Shown here: positions 33,061 to 45,835 of the stretch, piece after piece
Layout: the number at the start of each line of letters is the position of its first letter
Numbering within the stretch: position 1 is the stretch's first letter
NCBI GenBank assembly: GCA_963691655.1
Contig: OY829326.1
Location: 97,395,235-97,459,234 of the forward strand
Reading direction: 5' to 3'
Origin: Toxonevra muliebris
Lineage: Eukaryota; Arthropoda; Insecta; Diptera; Pallopteridae
DNA length: 64,000 nucleotides
Translations under genes and position numbers: made by a program
The notes under the pieces: model-generated
Database searches by the model: none
What the model was told of the DNA's origin: nothing
What the model saw: the letters and a program-made list of their open reading frames with translations, nothing else

Positions 33061-35244
33061 GATATCAGATATACAGCCTCTATGAAATTTCTCTGGTGAG
33101 TGTGACTTCTTTAGAATTTGGTTTCTTTTCACGTCAATCCCGATTCTTGAACCTCATTTTCAAGCCTTTCCAAATCGTAGAACCAAATTTTCACTATACG
33201 CCTTCTGCATTGTATATATTTTAAATTAGGAGTGCTCAAAACGCATATACCTACATTTTATAAGCCATCATTCCTGGTCAAAAATCAGGAACAATATTTG
33301 CAGAGAGCTTCTTCCATAAACGCGCGGTACGACAAAGGAAAAAACTATTTCTATAATGCGTGGTGCTTTGGAATACCGTGCCCACATGGAATGTGTGAGT
33401 TCCGCTTCCGTTTCGTGTAAAACTCAATTCACACATTTCCGCAGAACATCTACCATGGAAATGGATATAGAATAGAGTCGCTTAGGCCAATAATTGCCCA
33501 AAGATTCATTAGAGCTGGAAGCACTACTGCCTCCTATTAGTTTTATCATCATTATTATCCGCATTATTCTCGCTGATTAAAGCGTTAAAAGTGATTGACG
33601 CTGGGATCAACTATGTTCCATAAATTTTAATTTTAATAACGAAAACTTCGTTCTTGAAAGTTAATTTCATTTTGCATCCGGATTTGTAGCAACGATTGGT
33701 TATCGAGAGCCGATCGCCAGTAGCCAATCCCGAACTGGCATTTAATCGACTGTTAATTTATCACAGTTTAGCTATTATTTGGCTTATTGTTATCAAAATT
33801 TATAGATCTACAGAGTTAATGAATTAAATATCAATATATCTTGAGGTTAACTGATTTTGATTGTAAAATAAATTTTAATTAAAATTACACTTTTAATACT
33901 TTGAGATAGGAAATTAGACATTGAATATTTACTAGCCTTAAACGAAGGTAGGTAGAGTTTGTAGGACGCTTATATATATTTTTGTTGTACTTTTTTTTTT
34001 TTTTTTCTTTCAGAAAAGTGTGACACTTGAGCTTCCAATCAGTAAAAATCCCATTTATATTGTAAATTTATACATATTTACATATGTATACATACCCTCA
34101 ACAGAACACGATAAGATAAAACAATTCAATTATGATTTGATTTAGAAGTATGATTAGTATATATTCGACGCACACACACATATATATATATATTTATATA
34201 TTCGTATTTGCGTGTTGCACAACAAAAAATGGGTCATAATCTGAAATTTTGTTTTCAATAAGGTTAATAACAAAAACGCAATCGAACACAGTCAACCTTG
34301 ATGTAGAATGTTTTTTATTATTTTACTAAATGTTTATTTATCATATAGTTATAACATATACTTAAAATAAATAAATTAAATTTTGTGAATTTGCAAATTT
34401 TTTTGTAATTGTATATTTCAAATTTGAACGAAAGCAAAATTTTTCTCTTTATTTTAAACATATCTGTGCTTACATTAATTAATGCAAATTTCACGATTCT
34501 CCACCCACTGTGCGGATGTCATGTTTGCTAATGTTAGAACAACACTTCTATAACTTGTCATCGTCGCGTCCTCTGCTTGATGCTTAGCTTTCTGAATAAC
34601 AAATACACATTAGAAAAACCCAAATCGTATGTGGTAATAGAGTACACACTTGACCAACTTGTTGATACCTCTACAGCTGTAGTGTTAACATGGAAAATAT
34701 CAAATTGCTTATTCTAAAACACAAGCCAGCACAACATTCTAGAGATGGATTCGGCAACTTTAAAATTTTACTCTGGGTGTGTTGAGATAAAATGTAAATT
34801 GTTTATCTACCTTATTCACTGGACCAAGTAACTTCCGATTTGAATTTGTTTTTGGAATCCTAGAAATTCCTTAATGGCCAAAATGTTCGTTATCAAACTA
34901 ATAAGATAATGAATTAATATTGGAGCCTAAATGCATACACGCTGCCCTTGAAGGTTTGCTTTTCTGCACCACACTATTACCATTTTTAAAATACTTTGAA
35001 TTGAGGAAGTTTTCGTTAAAAAATATTTTTGTCAGTCGCACTCCCAAATAATGTTTTCTGTTGTTTCTTCCATAAAATGAAATTAATTCAAATGTTAGTT
35101 TAGGCCTTTATAGAAGCTAAAAAGTTTGAAGCTTCCCTCATTAGTGGGCAAGTTTGTCTTCTGAAATTCTACTAAACTGTTTTGGTTCTTATTCATCAAT
35201 CGTTTCGTGTAAAAATATAGCAAGTGCAACCACTTGCATGAACC
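33061..35244. other. AT-rich non-coding stretch with a dinucleotide repeat
   Basis: (CA)n(TA)n at about 34170-34193. A GC-richer patch lies at 33290-33420 with short frames that match nothing I know. No supported gene. Confidence 0.5.
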
Positions 35245-35245
35245 T

Positions 35246-36678
35246 AGAACTAGGTTAGGTTAAGTGGTTGCTGCTCCGATTACACGGACTAGCTTAATTA
35301 GCGCCATTTTGATACCAAAATCTCTAAGGTTTAGTTTAAGAAAAGATCCCTAGCTATTCCAGTGTGTTAGGTCTCCCCAAGCCATTTAGTTAAAACTCAA
35401 AATTTCAACAGAATATTGAATTGGCATTAGCAGCCTCTTCTATGCAGCAAAGGAAAATGGATAGTCATACAGGAAGTGTTTGAGACTTTCGATCATCAAT
35501 CTACCCTGGAAAAAGATAAGAGTTGTTCAGTTTGGAGAGCTTACATTGAAGCCACACCCTTCTTAATGTGGCGAAAGTTGTCGTTAAGCTGAAGTCGGAT
35601 TGTTAATGAAAGTATGACAAAATTTCTTTCTTAACAAAATTTAAGGGAAATATAACCCGTTCCGACTAAGAAATGTTCAGTGAAGAGCCATGTCTAGCTA
35701 GAGCATCGTTACTTTCATTTCATTACTCTAATGTTCCTATGCCCAGGTATCCAAATGAGAATTAAATTAACGTGTTGCCCAAATCTGACAAGTTCACTTT
35801 TGCACTTGTCTACTAGTTTGGATATGGTAATTATTGAGATCATGGCTTTGACCACGAAATTATCCTACTAGCTTGTAAAATAGCGAACACTTCCACCTTT
35901 AGGCAAACGGAAAAAACTAGATAGGTGGAAAGCATAAGAGAAGAAACCAGCGCCTACCCCACAGTCCATTTTTGACCTGTCGTGTTTCATAAGAATTAAA
36001 ATTTTTCAGTTTTTCATAGAATATATGTATTTCTGTGGCCATGTGACCAGCAACCTGACCAAACCACAATCTTTGGATGCAATCCATCCCCAGTCCTTAT
36101 CAAAAGCTTTTTTTTGCAAGCATGAAAAGTCGATCCGGCCTTTTTCACCCGCTCTTTAATATTTCATTTCCAACTTAACATGCGATCCAAAATTACTCCT
36201 AAAAACTTGAAGCTAGAGGAAAGAGACAAATGATGGCTACTCAAACGAGGGAGATTGGAACTCTGTAGGTGATAGCAAGATTACAACAATTACACCATTA
36301 CAAAAACAACCCATCTTTGTTGTTGCGTTAGATATCATAAAATGTCAAAATCAGCCGTACAACAAAATAATAACAACACATTTTTGTTGTTGCGGTCATA
36401 ATGGCGGCGTGAAGAGAATGTAAAAATGGAGAACAAATGTTAACAAACAATCAAAAGGAAACAATGATTTTGATGTTTATGATATTGACCACAAAAAAAG
36501 AAGAAGAATGAGTTGCTGGTAATTTCACCTGGCATAAATTCACTTTGTTCGGTTTTTTGGTCTTAATGGTGAATAGAAGTAGCTCTGTTTTCTCCGTGTT
36601 AACTCCCAGGTTACAAGTCTGCCCAGAGCACAGTTGATAATATTCGCGTACGCTACAACTTTGATTCCAATCTACCAA
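35246..36678 (-). mobile_element. LINE relic: reverse transcriptase thumb, RNase H and 3' tail
   Basis: Reading the minus strand: near 36600, TCNLGVNTEKTELLLFTIKT is the RT segment normally worded GLGVN..KTEL.LFT. Around 36050-36200, CKKAF...WGWM is the CK-----WGL-P block. Near 35730-35750, LIWIPGHRNI is the RNase H W-PGH motif. Near 35450-35470, ESLKHFLYDYP is the E--EH-LC-CP block. The tail ends AACCACTTAACCTAACC at about 35246-35262. Numerous stops and frameshifts, and an unrelated stretch at about 36280-36450, interrupt it. RNase H downstream of RT places it with I/LOA/R1-type LINEs; I do not assign a clade. Confidence 0.85.
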
Positions 36679-38135
36679 GTTCTTTCAGATCTAGAACGAA
36701 GTAATGTAGATTTTGAAATAAGCGTACGCCTTTTTAGGATTGTGCAGTTACACGAACTTAGTAGTTCCTGTTTGAAATTCACGTCTACATAATTCGAGTT
36801 CGTGTTTCTGAAAGAAAATCACATGGTTTTCGTTAAAAAACGAAAGCTATTACAGTTTTGATCATAGATATTCCCAACAAACCAAAAATTATACATTGTA
36901 TTAAAAAAACACCCAAATTGTTGAGAAATAATTTTAATTCGTATTCTGTACACATTTCGATTGGCACATGATTCCAACCAAAATAATAATAGGTAATAAT
37001 TTGCGTCAGCAAAAAAAAGAAGATTGTCAAGAAGTACATAAAATAAATGTCTAGTGATATCTCTCCCCTAAATTATTAAAAGACTAACTAAATAGCTAAT
37101 TGAGCATGTCAAGCACATTGTGATTAATAGATATGAAATAATAATAATAATAATAAAAAACAAAATGGATTGATAAATTCCAAAAAATGACAAAAAAAAA
37201 AAAACATTTCAGCTTGCTTTCATTGAAAACAGCTATGAAAGAAGCTAAAAATAATGCCTTCCTTTTTTTTTTTTTTTTTGTGTTAACAAAGTCGTTGAAA
37301 AACAACCATTCATGATGATAAGATTTGAAGATCTTTCCGATAGCATATACGCCCAGTTTTTTGGTCTTGTTTTTACTTTTAACAAAAGCACGTGAGCTCT
37401 AGATAGTGTTTCAAGTTGTAGATAGTTATTTGTACGATTGTAAGCATTTGAGTTATTGACTATTCACAAAAAATGTTATTGCCAATCATATGACAATTAC
37501 TTGTAGTTTTTTACTATTGTCAAAAATTTTAATTAGTAAAAATATAACAATATACACCATCTGTGATATGAGTATGTGAATACTGATCATTCTGATCTGA
37601 TATAAGACTTTCAAATGAAATCATCGTTCGAATCGAAAAAATCCCAATAACCTTAAATGTTATTTATACTTACGAAATCACGCAATAAGAAAACTTCCCC
37701 AAGTTATGCCAGCGATAAAGTATTCTAAAATGCATGAAACTTTCATAATTACTTAGTGGTAGTAAAGACTAAATTATATTTATATTTGCAACGAATTGAA
37801 CTTTTGTACGATAATATTTCTATTTGTAAACGCACTGTTCGAACAGCCCTTGGAAAAACACTAGGTAACATAAGTAGATAGTTTTGTTTTCTCATCAATT
37901 TACGGTTTTTGAATGAGTTAAAAAGAAGATTTTTATTGATTTATTGTGGTATATGACTAGCTCTTAGATCCGGCAAAACTGATAATAACGCAAGCTTAAA
38001 TATATTTTCCACATTCCACTGACTTTAAAACCAATTTTGCCGAAATTCCGACAACATCCAGGAGCCGGACTATGTGTGCTATAATCGGGACAAATCTTTT
38101 GAGATATTTTTGCGGTCATACGGTAAAATTGATTG
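36679..38135. other. AT-rich non-coding stretch
   Basis: Includes (AAT)n at about 37138-37156 and T-runs. No feature recognised. Confidence 0.5.
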
Positions 38136-39200
38136 ACTTCGACCTTGAAAGGTCTATTGTGCCCCCTATAGTAACCTGGTTACAGGCTATCAGACAAGCC
38201 AATCTTGCTGAGGAATCTCAGGAACTGATGTGGCTTTAAGGCCATGATATCCCCGCTTTGTGTAGTGTTAGCCCATTAGTAGCTTCAGTTGACTTTTGTT
38301 TAGCTTGAGACAGAGAGCTGCTCTGATTCTGGTCGAAAGCTGGTCGAAATTCCTAATTTGTAGCTTAGATTTCTGTTGGTTAGGGAGAAGTGCCCTGTAG
38401 GATGATCAGGTGTTTTGCTCCTCTTCTTTTGAAGTGTTTTTTAAGGTTTGAATACTTATACCTATCAAGGGTTCTGGACCAATGTAAGTTTTGGCCGCTG
38501 TGTTCCTTGTTAGTTGGTTGGTTTCTTCATTACCATAAATACTTTTTTGTCCAGGTAGTCAGAATAGAGTGACGTTATTAGTTTTGCCTAATGTGTTAAG
38601 GCACTCTAGGCATTCCCATACTAGTTTTGAAAAGATCTCAACGGAATCTAATGCTGTGCTATCAGCTGCCAGACTGCCTGAGTACTATATTTTGCTTTTC
38701 GTACTGTGCACAGAACCGTATGGCAAGAATCTACGCTTGGAAGATACTAGAAGTTCTTCCTATTGGCTTTGTGTGTTTGGTTTTTGGACCGTAAACCCCT
38801 GCATCCGCTCCATCCTCTGTTCTCGAACCGTTGGTGTACTATCTTAGCGTATGTTCTTTGTGAGAGGTATGGAAAGTTCTCTCTTATTGCTAAGTATATC
38901 TTTGAAGTATTTTTCGAAGCTATATTTTTTGTTCATATCATCTTTAGGTAGGGTGACTAGGGGAAAGTCAGCATAGCTACTTCCCTTGATATGCCTAAAA
39001 ATGTCCTTTTGGCACCTGTCTCTATTACTATGTGTGGAGGAGTGAGGTCGTGTAATGCTTCCATGGCTACGTACATCTTTAAGATGTACGGAGAACATCC
39101 CCAGGTTTTCCCCGCTAAGTTCCTGCATGTCATGAGTGATTTAGCCTTTTTTTTTATTGTATTGGCTGGGTTTTCTTCCCATTTATTTTATTTTTTTTCT
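38136..39200 (-). mobile_element. LINE relic: RT end, RNase H, 3' end
   Basis: Minus strand, in order: KSLMTCRNLAGKTWGCSP (RT thumb, usual C-----GK-WG--P) near 39090-39145; AMEALHDLTPPHIVIETGAK near 39010-39065; TNGSRTEDGADAGVYGPK near 38785-38840, the start of RNase H with the first catalytic Asp changed to Asn; ALDSVEIFSKLVWECLECL (about 38600-38660); LPGQKSIYGNEE then IGPEPLIGI (about 38460-38570), the PGH-GI-GNE and GPEP-IGI blocks. It ends with ALKPHQFLRFLSKIGLSDSL, a stop and a tail shared with 27545-27725. Stops and frameshifts are frequent and the 5' part is missing. Small plus-strand ORFs here are antisense shadows. Confidence 0.88.
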
Positions 39201-41740
39201 AATTGGAAATTTCAAAACGCATAGTTTATCGACTGTAGATTCATATTTGAAATACATAGATCAATACTGCCAATAGGGCCTATTGTGATGGTCTTCAACT
39301 AAAAAGAAAAGAAAGGTTTATCGCTTTCCTAAGGAAGAAATGAAGACTTTAACAATCTTTTTAAGAAAGCTATCCGCTATATTGGAAGGTTGCAGGACAG
39401 TATTCTCTAAGTAGCTAAATCAGGTCCTTATAAAACTCTTACGATAGGATCGGTTATTTCTTCCACTTCATTTCATATTCGCCACATACCGCTCTGCAGT
39501 ATGCCCAACGTCGATAAGTGGAACTATGCAAAACCCTGTGGAAAATCATGTAGCAATTTGAATCTGGTTTCTTCTAAAGTTTGGGAGAATTATATTTACA
39601 TTGAGAAATGTTTTACATGGAAAAGCAAAAGTTAATGCACCTCGGGTGGGAAAACCGAGTTACTCATATCTGCATATAGATTTTTCCTCTGTTTTTCTCC
39701 GTCAACCTCTGCTTATACTGAGGTATTTTAATTTCTCATGACATGAATCAGCTTCATTATCCTTGATAATATATATTCCTGATCGGAACTGCTTGGTTGC
39801 CATATAAAATATAGATATTCTTTCTTCACATATATTGATGCATTAACAGATCTTAGAGAGGATTGTGGGGACAACCTCCCCCATATATTTAGATTTTTGG
39901 TCGCAAATCTAAGAAAAAATATAAACGGACATACAAATTCAACCCTCCTTCATCAGAAATTTCTGGACCCTCTGTATATATTTCAAATGACGTTTGCACA
40001 TTATCTGATCGAGTTATGTTTTTTATGTTTTTATAAAAAAAAAAATTAAATTCATAAAATTTATTGTGATTTACATATTGATTTCATTTATTTCTGTGTA
40101 ACACAATGCAAACGGGGGTTGCCGTTTCGGGTTTTACTTTTGTGGGTCCCACTTTTTTTTATCATGAATATGAGATATATTAATTTTTGTGTAAAGGGGA
40201 ACTTTATACAATTGTCACAAACCAAAATGTTGAGCATATTTTAAACATTTACCGAAAATTCCCCGACTTTCTCTCTACATTTACGGATCTCATTGAAAGT
40301 AGATGTGAATCATCTCACATACACAAAAATCTTGCAGCATAGTGTAATTTGATATGCTAACATAGTTAAGTAGTTATAGGCAGATTAACTATTCAGATGA
40401 TATTGCAAATATTATTTTAGTACTATTTAACTTGCATGCTTTATTGAAAATGTTGTAAGCATGTTCGAGGAGCTGTAAATGGATTCACTTTAAAATGAAT
40501 ATCACGTTTGTTTATATTAATTGCAATGTAAATTCCAGCTTCGTAGATATGTATATAGATAAATATATTATACATTTATATTATATTTATACGGAAACCA
40601 AAATTAATGTATATAAACTTATCAGCGGCAAGTTTTTAAGCAAGTATATCCCCCGCATGTTGCAGGGCACAACAAAAAAATCATAATATAAATAATAACA
40701 GCTGATGAGATTTGCCAACTTTAGGAAATAGGTTCATAAAGTGCAATACAATTTTCTTTGCTTTCATCAACTTCCCCAACAAAATCTTTTTAATGCTATT
40801 TTTATTTTATGTTCAACAGAAAAATATATCTTATCTTATAGTGCGTGCAAATTTTACGGTAAATCCCGTTGGTTTGTAAAGCAGAAGAAACAAAAGAATT
40901 TAAAAGATCCCATTGATATCCAAAAGTTTCTGCTATTATCTAAAAGTACCTACCGGGAGTTTTTTGTTGTCATTGTCTTTTTTTGTTTGTTTTGCTTTTT
41001 ATTGCAAAATTAATATTATTAATTGAGTATTGTTTTTTATTTTATGTTTTATTTTTTGCAATATTTCAAAAGAATTTATTCATATACGCCAGACTTGCTG
41101 CTAAGAGACTTGTCATGTTCAATTTATTATGTACTTCAGCCAAAAGAAAAAACTACAAAAAATAATAAGAGATTAATTATGGGTGTTATTTTTTATCATT
41201 TATCCGTCTTGGTTATTTCTTAATATATCTGAAATAAGAACCTATTTTTAGTTGCATGTTTGTAGTGTGCCTTTTTTTACTACAAATTGATGAAATTATT
41301 AATAAAAAAAAAATTGCTTGAGTTGGAGATCGGTAAATTTAAATACTCGATTTGAACACGAATTTGTATTCTTTGAGTTCGGTAGAAATCTTCATTTATT
41401 AGATCTATTCTAAACCATAATACATTGGGCTACTGTTTCGATTGCGAATACATCTCGTGAGCTGGATGTTCTAAAAAATGTTTATATTTTTCGCAAAAAC
41501 TGAGAGGATGGGATCCACAAATGCAAGAAACGCTTTTATCATAGGCACATGTGCACATTTTTTCTCTCGTCAGATATATAGAGTCAAAATAATAAAGCCC
41601 CTTATTGTTTAATACCTGAGTCCAGATTATCGAAGGTTTTGTTTATCCCCCAAAGCCCATTTCTTGATATATATGTATCTCATACATTATGATCTTTTTA
41701 CTTGAATTCAAAAAATTTTCAAGAAACGAAAAATCTCCAC
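39201..41740. other. non-coding stretch
   Basis: 39300-39700 has mixed composition and may hold further transposon debris that I could not identify. 40490-41220 has several AT-rich frames of 60-90 codons of low complexity. No supported feature. Confidence 0.45.
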
Positions 41741-41749
41741 TCCCTTCCC

Positions 41750-42070
41750 TTCTCCCACCCCCACGATAAGCATCCCTCTCTCATAATATTACCACCTCCG
41801 TGTTCGAGCATTTTGTTGGTGTAACGAGAGCTCAGTGCTGCTTTTTTTTAGAAGCCGAACCCAAGTTTATATTAAATTAATCTTTGTCTCATCAGACCAT
41901 AGGACATTTTATTATTTTCCTTGTATGGAACCATGCCATTATCTGGTTTTTTGAACTTAATAGACTTTAAACGAGTATCGTTCAAAAAGGAGTTTTTAAG
42001 AAATCGTCGTCTTACATTTAAAAATTTTATTACTGCCTTATTTATTGCTCCAGAAAGCTTAAATGGGTTC
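41750..42070 (-). mobile_element. Tc1-like transposase relic (catalytic N-terminal part)
   Basis: On the minus strand NVLWSDETKINL matches the Tc1 block around the first catalytic Asp. After a frameshift it continues RYTNKMLEHGGGNIMREGCL then SW, matching YT-K---HGGGS-MVWGCFSW. Stops and shifts are frequent. Ends were not found. It is a different fragment from the Tc1-like relic at 263-854, which holds the C-terminal half. Confidence 0.75.
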
Positions 42071-43044
42071 CGACTTTTCTTAGTTCACTTACATTTATGA
42101 AATACTAGCTGGGCTTTGCTCGGCTCCGCTGTCCGGTCCGCTGAATAAGTTTGGGTAATTTTATTTACAAAAAAACACATTGAGCCAGCAAAAATAGGTA
42201 GTTAAAGAAGTAGTACAAAAATAGTAAAAAGGTAGTAAAAAAAGTATTAAAAAACTCATTGTACAAAATTTCTGTACTGGAATTTTGGTTTGTATGGAAA
42301 GTACCACGCAACTTCTCCAATCTTCGTTATGAATGTTGACGTGCAAATCACAACAAATATATTGTGTAAGTTTTAGCTTAATCTGATGGTTAGTTTTTGA
42401 GTTTATCGCTCTCAAATGAGCAGCTCATTGTAATATAGGTATAAAAATAAATTCTAAACCAAAAATATGTTTGCATATCTACATATTTTGACTAAAAGCT
42501 TTTCAATTTCATTTATTTTATTTCCTGACACTATTTTATTTATGGGTATTCACCGAAATATTCACTGTTTTTATTTACGGGTATTCACCAAAAAAATATA
42601 TTGTTTGTACAATAGTATTTTTTGAAATGCAATGTATATAACTACAAATTATTTCCACAGGGTATCCCCAATTATTAAGAAGAGATATAAATGTACACGG
42701 TACCAAATCTAGTTTGAAATTTTAAACCATTCAAGTACATAAAAAAGAGAGAGTGCTAAATTGGATTAAGATTCTAAACTTTTTGGTTTAAACTCTAAAC
42801 CAACAAATTTTTACGTTTGAAAGCAGGAAGTGCTGGAATTAAAACCAAATTGTATTGAATTCTAAAAGATGTTTAAGCAACTCATATGAAATTAAAACAA
42901 ATCTTTTTAATGTCATTTGTTTTTTGGTCATTTTTTGTTGTTGTTTTACTATAACTTTTTTTTTGCTCTGAACTAAATTCCAAAAGTAAGCAATGTTTTT
43001 TTTTTCCTTTTTGTTTTTAAAATTAAAGCTATAAACAGAATTTT
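42071..43044. other. non-coding stretch with repeat-like wording
   Basis: AGCTGGGCTTTGCTCGGCTCCGCT (broken here as AGCTGGGCTTTGC and TCGGCTCCGCT) near 42108 and TATGGAAAGTACCACGCAAC near 42292 have the look of an old dispersed repeat, perhaps related to the units at 5435-5795. Not provable by eye. Confidence 0.3.
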
Positions 43045-43156
43045 ACGCTGTCACTATAAAAAAATCAAGTCGATATAAAATCGCAGAGTAAAATCGTCGG
43101 CAGTTGCGATTCTGCTCCATCTCATAGAATGATTGGCGTTTGAAATGTGACAGCGT
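43045..43156. mobile_element. possible small MITE
   Basis: Perfect 10-bp inverted ends ACGCTGTCAC (43045-43054) and GTGACAGCGT (43147-43156), both next to TTTT. The inside is GC-richer than the surroundings and contains ATCGCAGAG and TTGCGATTC dyad pieces. Short ends and no clear duplication keep this tentative. Confidence 0.35.
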
Positions 43157-45208
43157 TTTTAGGACGCGTAAATTCGTCGATATATCGCAACTCTGGTTAT
43201 AGCTTAACTACCCGAGTGCATTCTAATATTTCTAAGGCTAGTCGCTTGCAACTTCAATACAAAGTTAAAGAAAAAATGGACATTTGGTCACCTTATTTTA
43301 AAATTCAGCATTCGTAGACGAGTGGATCTTGCTATATTCTTCTATTTTTCGGACAGGTTAATTTCTGAATTGGGCAAAATCGATCAAGTGAAATTTTTAT
43401 AACTAAAATAAATATTATGAAAACTATCAACTTCAGACAACAACTATGTCTACCACTCATAAAAATTTAATTTATTAGAAATTTAATCAGATTTGGTATT
43501 TTTAATTAGATTGATAAGTAGAATAATTTGTGCTACCTACCGAACAAAGAAATTTTTATTAGTACCTATACATAGACATGTATAGGGTATTTAAAGTTCG
43601 TAATCACCATTCAATTTCATTAAAACTTGGAAAGCAATTGAAAAATCAAAAACCTCATGTAAATATTATATAAATTAAGTATCAGCAGATGGAAACTCTT
43701 TAGTATGTCAGTATGGCAACAATTATCCTTGGAACTATTCCAAACATGTATTTATACCATACACCTGATATGGGCTTTTCTACTGCATTCTTCATTTTAA
43801 ATATTAACATAATTAGTTTTTTTTCAAATCAAAGATATAAGATAAATATTCGTTGAACACATTTAAGGCCAAAATACCTTGTCTATAATATTTACATTTA
43901 GTTCTTGCGCGCACCATTTGTACTTGGAAAAGAAAATGTTCTTGTTTTGTTTTTATTGTGCTGTTTGCTCGTTGTAATAAAACTATAAAATATGTAATTT
44001 ATACCCTTTTGAAAAAACAAAAAGAACTAAACTCAAGCACGCAAAAAAAAAAAAAAATTATAAAAAAAATAATAAAAATATCATCATCATCGCCATCATT
44101 TTTCTTGTTATCAGTCATTGAGAGGTCTACCCTTGAAATTGAATTTTTACAAGGAAATTGTGCTCTTGAAGAGAAAATGAAAAAAGTAAATAAACTGAGT
44201 GAATTAAAATTAATATTAAAACGAAAAGTAATAAAATAATTTGCGCACAAAAATTAAGTCAAGAACTCAATTCAAGAATTTTAATTTTATACAATACTAC
44301 CGTGATTACTAAATACATACATGCTACATACATAAATACTTATATTATGGATAGTTATACAGGTGTATTGAATAGAGAAAGCGGGAGGGCGATCGAAGAC
44401 ACCATTTTTCTTAGGTTTCTTTGGTAAATTGGATCGGAATGCCTATCGATTCCAGCGCTAGGGGCATACCCTTCATAATACTTATTAGAAATTAATTGTA
44501 TGTTTTATTTTAACGTAAGGGAGGTATACTAAGTACCTACAAATAATCATTGTAATAAATTTATCATAATAACGTCTGTTGTTATGTGGCGCATTTTCAA
44601 TAATTGACAATAAAGCAATCAATATACGATCAATTGTCGAAACGAGGTAAAAACGAAAGAACCGAACGAAAACGAATAAAGTCGTTTATCATAAATGTGC
44701 AATGCATTGAGACGGAAATACATTCAATATCATTGCGGTACAAAACGAAGATCAATGGTTAACTTTAAAATCAAAAAAAAGTCGAAAGAGAGAATGAGTA
44801 ACAGAATGATGATTGCAGGCAGGTACTGGAGAACATGTAAAATTGACAGATACGAGAGTGTGTGTGAGAACGTGTGAATGGGCTGATGATGATGTTTATG
44901 ATGATGAGCCGCCAAGAGTTCAGTAAAAGGGAGCAGCTTTATTATGTCGAAGCTGTTGTTGTTGTAATTACAGGTGGCGTTTGTATGTTTGTTTTATTTG
45001 TTTGCTAATGCAAAAAGAGCGTTGCTCTTCTTTGTATGAGAATTTTTCGTTCTTTGATTTTTTTTATTTAAGTAAACAAGTTTGCTTATTTTATACAATA
45101 TTCATTCATGCTTTTTATTATCAAAAAATTGAGATTTAACATGTAATAAAATACAAAAAACGGAGTAAGAGTAACGGAAATCAACCTGTGTGCACTTCAG
45201 ATTAATAT

Positions 45209-45210
<2 letters not shown>
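43157..45210. other. AT-rich non-coding stretch
   Basis: Poly-A tract near 44043-44056. 44590-44880 is rich in CGAAAG/GAAAGAGAG-like purine motifs upstream of the 45554 promoter and could be regulatory. The short ORFs at 43958-44250 and 44695-44915 are low-complexity. Confidence 0.4.

Positions 45211-45213
<3 letters not shown>

Positions 45214-45239
<26 letters not shown>
45214..45239 (+). repeat. (CA)n microsatellite
   Basis: About 12 CA units. Confidence 0.9.
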
Positions 45240-45539
45240 ACAATCAGCACATCTACTCACCTGTGGTTACTCAGAGTCACACACGGTAATCGTATGCTTC
45301 AAACTTTTATCGCGTTTTTATTCGCTTGTTTCGGATTGAGAGAGTATTATTGCCGTGTGGTTGTTGTTGAATTGTCGTTTTTTTTTTGTGGATTTGGAAC
45401 GTTTCGTGTGTTCGACGTTGACGTTCCGTAGCCGTTGGCTGGTTGACGTAGCCGTCGTTGCTGCTGCCGCCGTTGCTGGATTGTTAACGCTTTTTTTTTT
45501 TTTTTTTTTGCTTTTGTGTTATAATACCAAGTGTTTTTC

Positions 45540-45590
45540 GTCTTTGGCTATTCAGTATACGATATCCCGGCAAGCGGTTAAGACAGACGG
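45540..45590 (+). promoter_or_regulatory. Inr-MTE-DPE core promoter
   Basis: The initiator TTCAGTATAC places A(+1) at 45554. Exactly at +28 (45581) is AGACAG, a match to the downstream promoter element RGWYV(T) at its first five positions. At +18 is CAAGCGG, close to the first seven positions of the motif ten element. Inr-to-DPE spacing must be exact to work in flies, and here it is. There is no TATA box at -30, as usual for DPE promoters. Upstream DNA (45355-45480) is GC-richer with GTTGACG and GCCGTTG repeats. It would transcribe rightwards, the same direction as the putative coding exons. Confidence 0.6.
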
Positions 45591-45835
45591 TTTTTTCGAA
45601 TTTGAAAGTAACGTTTAAATAAATTCGTTATTTTGTTATTCGCGTTTAAATTTTAGAACAATTTAATAAATTTAAACAGATTTTTAAATTTAATTTATCT
45701 AAAAACAAAAATCAATATTCTTTTGGCTAAAATCGTCTATACTCAAAACTCAATCGAATGTTAAAAAAATTAGCACAAAGATTTTTATGCAATTTTGAAA
45801 AGTTAAAGTTTTTAAGATTTAAGTGTTGAAAGAAA
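45554..45835 (+). other. putative untranslated first exon
   Basis: Begins at the predicted start site and runs to AAA|GTAAGC, a good donor (intron from 45836). A weaker alternative donor, AAA|GTAACG, lies near 45606. There is no sustained reading frame. If joined to 63890, the first in-frame Met would be the ATG at 63985 (MGEPP...), so this leader could feed a shorter protein isoform. Inferred, not shown. Confidence 0.35.

Noticed and set aside
45355..45618. 87-codon ORF near the 45554 promoter
   Set aside because: It starts 200 bases upstream of the predicted start site, runs through poly-T and GCC repeats and has no recognisable domain; leader DNA is the better reading.
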